The translations under genes were made by a program, and so were the position numbers. Shown in pieces: positions 58,401 through 64,000 of a stretch of DNA of 64,000 nt; position 1 is the stretch's first letter, and the number at the start of each line of letters is the position of its first letter. Under the pieces are notes generated by a model. It worked only from the letters and a program-made list of their open reading frames with translations, was not told the origin of the DNA and searched no databases. The stretch lies in the NCBI GenBank assembly GCA_023375785.1, contig SZWC01004683.1, positions 57,237 to 121,236 on the forward strand. The letters are read 5' to 3'. Source of the DNA: Penium margaritaceum. Lineage: Eukaryota; Streptophyta; Zygnematophyceae; Desmidiales; Peniaceae.

Positions 58401-58771
58401 TCCAGTTGTCTTGGGCTTGCTCCAGTTCTCTTGGCCCTGCTCTAGTTGTCTTGGCCTTGCTCCAGTTTTATTTGACTTGCTCCAGTTGTCTTGGGCTTGC
58501 TCCAGTTGTCTTGGCCTTGCTCCAGTTGTCTTGGTCTTGCTCCAGTTGTCTTGGGCTTGCTCCAGTTGTCTTGGCCTTGCTCCAGTTGTCTTGGCCTTGC
58601 TCCAGTTATCTTTGGCTTGCTCCAGGTGTCTTGGGCTTGCTCAGTTGTCTTGACCCTGCTCCAGTTTTCTTGGGCTTGCTCCAGTTTTCTTGGCCTTGCT
58701 CCATTTGTCTTGGGCTTGCTCCAGCTGTCTTGGCCTTGCTCCAGTTGTCTTGGGCTTGCTCCAGTTGTCTT
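55420..58771. repeat. 20-bp minisatellite, block 1
   Basis: About 165 tandem units with core CTTGGGCTTGCTCCAGTTGT. A G/C alternation (CTTGGGCTTG or CTTGGCCTTG) and GTTGTC/GTTTTC/GGTGTC are the main variants. Three units make 60 bp, so stop-free periodic frames run for hundreds of codons on both strands (LGLAPVVLALLQLSW-like on plus, EQAQDNWSKAKTTGA-like on minus). These are not genes. The first 27 bp include satellite-derived words. The block ends with GTCTT, the target copy of element C. Confidence 0.97.
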
Positions 58772-59901
58772 TCTCGGACAATCACTTCAACGGTCACAAG
58801 TCCTTTCCCGGGTTCAGCTACCAGATTACCTCCCAGGGCAGTACGAGAAGATTGGAGCGGTGACCAGCTCAATGATCATCGGAATACTCCGGACCGGACC
58901 GGTGCTGATCATATTCCGGTAACGACAACTCCTCGAGCGGCAACATCCTTCGAGCCTAACCAACGGTGAACACGCTCTCCCCAACGGCCGAAATCTTTCC
59001 ACCGGCAATGGCGCCGCTCCCGCTCTCCCCCAACGACTGGGCGGCTCGATACCGACTATGCGACAGTCCTCCCGCCATCCTGCACTGCTCCAAGAGATCC
59101 CAAGCTGATGCAAGCTGGGTGGCCTTCCGTACCTAATCCCTGGACACCGGCGAGGAATCATATTCCGTCACTTTGGGAAGTATGCTCCGCAGCGCATCTG
59201 CGGATTCACCTTAGCTTTCACCCACCGTAGCGGGTGTAGTGTCTAGGCTAGCGTATTGGGACCTATATGACTCTTGTGCTACCCCTGTAACAGATTACCA
59301 GCTAATGGTCATTCAGTCTCATTGTCTCTTCGGCCCGGGCTCCGGCCCTGCCCCCACTCGGCCTGTGACCATGGCTTGCTGCCATGGCACTGCGCCACCC
59401 ATCTTTCTCATTACCGCTGCTCTTTTCAGTCTCTTCTTGCAAGGCCCGGGCTATGCCCTGCCTCCCCACTCTTCCGTTACTCCTCAGCCCGCTTCTTCGC
59501 GCTGCGGCCTCGCTAACTGCTCGGCCCGCCCCTGGATGCTGCGGCCCTCCATCTACTGTGTTGCGTGTACCTTAATTTCTGCCTCAACGATTCCTTCTGC
59601 TCAGCGGCCCGCGTGTGATCGCTGCGGCCCTTGTGCTTCTTCGGCCCGTGCCTCAACGCTTCGGTCTTCTAGCCCGCGCCTCGGCACTGCCCCCATGCTT
59701 GCATCTTCAGATCGCTCTCTTGATCTTGTGCTGTTCACTCTTTCCGTCATCGCTCGTGCTCACGCACCACACCCACTCATGATCCTGACATCACCTAAAG
59801 TGCAGCACTCGTCTTTTGGACCGCGCCTAGATCCTTTCTCGACTTCCTCCTCGTTACTAGCCACAAGTAATGCCTCCGATGTTGTCATCAATTTACTGAC
59901 A
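58772..59901 (+). repeat. 5' LTR of element C
   Basis: 1130 bp. The left terminus is degraded (TCTCGGACAATCAC against TGTTGGAAAATCAC in the partner); the right terminus TGACA is intact. A CTATATGA motif near 59261 could be a TATA box. Confidence 0.93.
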
Positions 59902-59913
59902 TGGTATCAGAGC
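59902..59913 (+). other. Primer-binding site of element C
   Basis: TGGTATCAGAGC, immediately after the LTR; the same site as in A and B. Confidence 0.93.
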
Positions 59914-61610
59914 GGAGAGAAAGATCCAAGCACCATCATCACCTCCTCCTTCTTCGCTGACGCCCGAACCGCCCCGCCGAGTCGCGCAGTTGATCAGCAG
60001 CAGCCGCACCGCCACTGTCACCTCCTCACTTCCTCATCCGCAGGAGCAAAGAGACTGTGTATGGGCACAACCCCCAAGTTCCTACAATTCCCCTCCGTCG
60101 CAACAGAAGCAGTTGCCCTCAGCAAACAACAACAGCCATCAACAACACTGGTCATCTCCGTAGCAGCAGCAGCAGTGGCAGGATTACATCTTCCACCTGC
60201 AGCGGACCTACCTCTTTGGAATCATTGCTTCACTCCTCATAACCCCAGTCATCACGTAGTCCACCAGCAGCAGCAATGTTGCAACACACATCTATCAATC
60301 ACTCACCCAACATCCCTATTCTTGCGGCGCGGCAGCAAATGCTGTCCCCTTGACCGTCTCTTTCCTCCTGTCAACATTGCCACTCAACATCCTCAGTCGA
60401 TTCCTTCTGTACCGCTCAAACATCCCACAGTGCATCAACAGCAGCATGCCCAAATACAGCACCATAGATTATCATCTCTCTCCTGGCGCAGGAACATCTG
60501 CCTTCTTGGCTACAGCCTCACTTCACCCTTTTGCACCCTTTCAGCAGCAAATCAGTCTAAATGACAACTCCTGCCATCCTGCTTCATGACATAAACTTCT
60601 TTGCGACGCAGCAGTCGACACTGCTCCCTTGTTCACCTCAACTGGCAGCACTCTGTTCCTCTCAACTACACAAATCAACAACATTGCAGCACCACTTTGT
60701 TCAGAGTAAAGTGTTCCTTGTAGCATGCACACCGTCAGCTTCAGCTGCCTAAGCGATTCAGCAGCACAACGTCATCTCCTGGCTCTTCACAGCGGCAACG
60801 CCCAACTCTAACCAGTAATCTTGAAACTCCATTCCACCGCCTTGGAGCTGCTCTACACACCTTTACCCCAGCTCACCTTCTCTTTGACTCAATCTTCTGG
60901 ACCCTCGTCTACTGCTGCATATCCGTCTACGCTCCCTTCCTGATTGATCTCTCTACCCTCCAAACTCTCATACACCTTGGACTTCGACTCACCAACACAG
61001 CTCGCTTACTTCTACAACTCTTTCAACTCCACCTCCGGTCTGTCTTCACGATCCTACCCTCTGCCTTGGTCCATCTCTACATCTCCATCTCCTCAGTACT
61101 CCTTTCACTGCTCCAATCACAACTGCACTCCACCACCTCCATAGTCCGCTCTACATGAACCAACACCGCATGTCTCCTTCTGGTCTCCTGCCTTGGGGTT
61201 GCCCGAGTGTTGAACAAGGATTACCTTACCATCAACCAAGTATTCTCACCAACACGCTTCACCCCTACTCTTCACCATCCTCCCAATCAACTCTCACCCA
61301 GTCTCCAGTCACACTTCCCCACACTCCTAAGGCCCAGCGAACATCTCCTCAGTACAGCTCCATTCAACCTCAGCAGCTTGAACCTTCGCCACTCTTCTAC
61401 ACCAAAACACACTGTCAACCACCTAACCTCACGCCCTGCTTCGTGGCGCATTGGCCTGAGCCAATCCCTTGCCACTTCTACCCCTTTGCATACTCCTTCA
61501 TGCATTCTTCAGCAACAGCAGTCAATGGTGTTCCCCGTTCCCTGTGGACATCGACCCCTTACTTTTGAACAAGGTTCCTACCCTTATGGACTTGTGACAT
61601 TGTGGGGGGC
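59914..61610 (+). other. Internal region of element C, no recognised gene
   Basis: 1.7 kb, C-rich, with CAGCAG tracts. A plus-strand frame rich in Ser/Pro/Gln/His enters from the LTR (59239-60564) and others follow. None has a zinc knuckle, protease DSG, integrase or YVDD motif. The first 70 bp resemble the interior of B. The purine tract TGTGGGGGGC ends the region. Confidence 0.8.
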
Positions 61611-62735
61611 TGTTGGAAAATCACTTCAATGGTCACAAGTCCTTTCCCGGGTTCAGCTACCAGATTACCTCCTAGGGCAGTACAAGAAAACTGGAGCGGT
61701 GACCAGCTCAATGATCATCGGAATACTCCAGACCGGTGCTGATCATATTCCGGTAACGACAACTCCTCGAGCGGCAGCATCCTTTGAGCCTAACTAACGG
61801 TGCATGCGCTCTCCCCAACTGCCGGCATCTTTCCACCGGTAATCTCGCCGCTCCCGCTCTCCCCCAACGACTGGGCGGCTCAATACCGACTACGCGACAG
61901 TCCTCCCGCCATCCTGCACTGCTCCAAGAGATCCCAAGCTGATGCAGGCTCGGTGGCCTTCCGAACCTAATCCCTGGACAACGGCGAGGAATCATATTCC
62001 GTCACCATGGAAAGTGTGCTCCGCAGCGCGTCTGCGGATTCACCTTAGCTTTCGCCCACCATAGCGGGTGTAGTGTCTAGGCTAGAGTAGTTGGATCTAT
62101 ATGACTCTTGTGCTACCCCTGTAACAGATTACCAGCTAATGGTCATTCAGTCTCATTGTCTCTTCAGCCCGGGCTCCGGCCCTGCCCCCACTCAGCCTGT
62201 GACCATGGCTTGCTGCCATGGCACTGCGCCACCCATCGTTCTGATTGCCGCTGCTCTGTTCAGTCTCTTCTTGCAAGGCCCGGGCTTTGCCCTGCCTCCA
62301 CACTCTTCCGACACTCCTCAGCCCGCTCCTTCGCGCTGCGGCCTCGTTGACTGCTCGGCCCGCCCCTGGATGCTGCGGCCCTCCATCTACTGAGTTTCGT
62401 GTACCTTAATCGCTGCCTCAACGATTGCTTCTGCTCAGCGGCCCGCGTGTGATCGCTGCGGCCCTTGTGGTTCTTCGGCCCGTGCCTCAGCGCTTCGGTC
62501 TTCTGGCCCGCGCCTCGGCACTGCCCCCATGCTTGCATCTTCAAATCGCACTCTTGATCTTGTGCTGTTCACTCTTTCCGTCAGTGCTTGTGCTCACGCA
62601 CCTCGCCCACTCGTGATCCTGACATTGCCTAAAGTGCAGCACTCGTCTTCCGGACCGCGCCCAGATCCTTTCTCGACTTGCTCCTCGTGCCCAGCCACAA
62701 GTAATGCTACCAACGTTAACAACAATTTACTGACA
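61611..62735 (+). repeat. 3' LTR of element C
   Basis: 1125 bp, TGTTGG...ACTGACA, collinear with 58772-59901. The second target copy GTCTT follows directly, then the minisatellite resumes. Confidence 0.95.
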
Positions 62736-64000
62736 GTCTTGGCCTTGCTCCAGTTGTCTTGGCCCTGCTCCAGTTGTCCTGGGCCTGCTCCAGTTGTCTT
62801 GGGCTTGCTCCAGTTGTCTTGGCCTTGCTCCAGTTGTCTTGGCCTTGCTCCAGTTGTATTGGGCCTGCTCGAGTTGTCTTGGGATTGCTCCAGTTGTCTT
62901 GGGCTTGCTCCAATTTTCGTAGCCTTGCTCCAGTTGTCTTGGGCTTTCTCCAGTTGTCTTGGGCTTGCTCCAGGTGTCTTGGGCTTGCTCAAATTGTCTT
63001 GGCCTTGCTCCAGTTGTCTTGGCATTGCTCCAGTTGTCTTGGGTTTCCTCCAGTTGTCTTGGGCGTGCTCCAGTTGTCTTGATCTTGCTCCAGTTTTCTT
63101 GGCCTTGCTTCAGTTGTCTTGGGCTTGCTCCAGTTGTCTTTGGCTTGCTCCAGTTTTCTTGCCCTTGCTTCAGTTGTCTTGGGCTTGCTCCAGCTGTATT
63201 GGCCTTGCTCCTGTTGTCTTGGCCTTGCTCCAGTTCTCTTGAGGCTCCTCCAGTTATCTTGGGCTTGCTCCAGTTGTCTTGGCCTTGCTCCAGTTGTCTT
63301 GGCCTTGCTCCAGCTGTCTTGTGCCTGCTCCAGTTATTTTGGACTTGCTCCAGTTGTTTTGATCTTGCTCCAGTTTTGTTTGCCTTGCTCCAGGTGTCTT
63401 GGGCTTGCACCAGTTGTCTTTGGCTTGCTCCAGTTGTCTTGGCCTTGCTCCTGTTGTCTTAGGCTTGCTCCAGTTGTTTTGGGCTTGCCCCAGTTGTCTT
63501 GGGCTTGCTCCAGTCATCTTGGGCTTGCTCCAGTTGTCTTGGCCTTGCTCCAGTTGTCTTGGGCTTGATTTAGCTTTCCTGGCATTGCTCCAGTTTTCTT
63601 GGCCTTGCTCCAGTTGTCTTGGCCTTGCTCCAGTTGTCGTGGCCTTGCTCCAGTTGTCGTGGGCTTGTTCCAGTTGTCTTGGACGTGCTCCAGTTTTCCT
63701 GGCCTTGCTGCAATTGTCTTGGCCTTGCTCCAGATTTCTTGGACTTTCTCCAGTTATCTTGGGCTTGCTCCAGTTGTCTTGGCCTTGATCCAGTTGTCTT
63801 GGCCTTGCTCCAGTTGTCTTGGCCTTGCTCCAGTTGTTTTGACCTTGCTCCAGGTGTTTTTGGCTTGCTCCAGGTGTCTTGGGCTTGCTCCAGTTGTCTT
63901 GGCCTTGCTCCAGTTTTCTTAAGCTTGCTTTAGATGTCTTGGGCTTGCTCCAGTTGTCTTGGGCTTGCTCCAGTTGTCTTGGCCTTGCTCCAGTTGTCTT
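62736..64000. repeat. 20-bp minisatellite, block 2
   Basis: The same 20-bp unit as 55420-58771, resuming after element C and running off the window end. Long periodic frames on both strands are repeat artefacts. Confidence 0.97.

Larger units (their letters stand above)
58772..62735 (+). mobile_element. Non-autonomous LTR retrotransposon C
   Basis: LTRs at 58772-59901 and 61611-62735 (about 1.13 kb each), with a perfect target duplication GTCTT (58767-58771 and 62736-62740) in the 20-bp minisatellite. The right LTR begins TGTTGG; the left has mutated to TCTCGG. Both end TTACTGACA. The primer site TGGTATCAGAGC is at 59902-59913, and TGTGGGGGGC precedes the right LTR. The 1.7-kb interior encodes no gag, protease, integrase or RT I can recognise. 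By eye the LTRs differ by 6-7% plus a 5-bp indel over the first 265 bp. It is related to B: the LTR start, the first 70 bp of the interior and the ACTTGTGACATTG before the polypurine tract are shared. Confidence 0.94.

Noticed and set aside
55420-58771. Long hydrophobic (plus) and Lys/Gln-rich (minus) periodic proteins as membrane or coiled-coil genes
   Set aside because: Three 20-bp units make a 60-bp, 20-codon period, so all frames stay open by arithmetic; variants do not respect codon positions.
59239-60564. A 441-codon gene in element C
   Set aside because: It begins inside the LTR, crosses the primer-binding site, and is low-complexity Ser/Pro/His/Gln sequence with no motif.

Overview
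This is a eukaryotic, heterochromatin-like window. Nearly every base is tandem repeat or transposable element, and I find no convincing host gene. Three LTR elements carry the 12-base initiator-Met-tRNA primer site TGGTATCAGAGC directly after the left LTR. Two others encode Copia-type gag-protease-integrase, and one DNA transposon encodes a pogo-like transposase. This fits a green-lineage genome, possibly a charophyte alga such as Chara, but the species is a guess.

Layout. (1) 1-32525: a 10/11-bp minisatellite (core CAATGCCTGG) split into three blocks by LTR element A (5330-8974) and by a decayed Copia element E (about 11035-15022). (2) 32526-32715: a short island of non-repeat sequence. (3) 32716-55419: a 191-bp satellite array interrupted by a pogo-like transposon (37027-39838, TA duplication), LTR element B (40339-44329, duplication GTGAC) and Copia element D (47934-52270, minus strand, duplication GTTTC, containing a 945-base N gap). 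(4) 55420-64000: a 20-bp minisatellite (core CTTGGGCTTGCTCCAGTTGT) interrupted by LTR element C (58772-62735, duplication GTCTT). A further 11-bp minisatellite of about 600 bp lies inside the 3' LTR of B.

The LTR elements look like one dependent community. None encodes reverse transcriptase or RNase H. A, B and C have LTRs, primer site and polypurine tract but almost no coding capacity. E and D keep gag, protease and integrase but stop in the integrase-RT linker. D is clearly recent: by eye its LTRs differ at about 3 of 532 comparable positions, yet it too lacks RT, so its last move must have used RT from elsewhere. D's LTR, and the LTR-like left arm of E, each carry a tRNA-like sequence with RNA polymerase III A and B boxes.

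Most long open frames in the minisatellites are artefacts of stop-free repeat units and are not annotated as genes. Both large array types show higher-order organisation: repeated blocks of about 1.3-1.9 kb in the minisatellite and 1864 bp in the 191-bp satellite.
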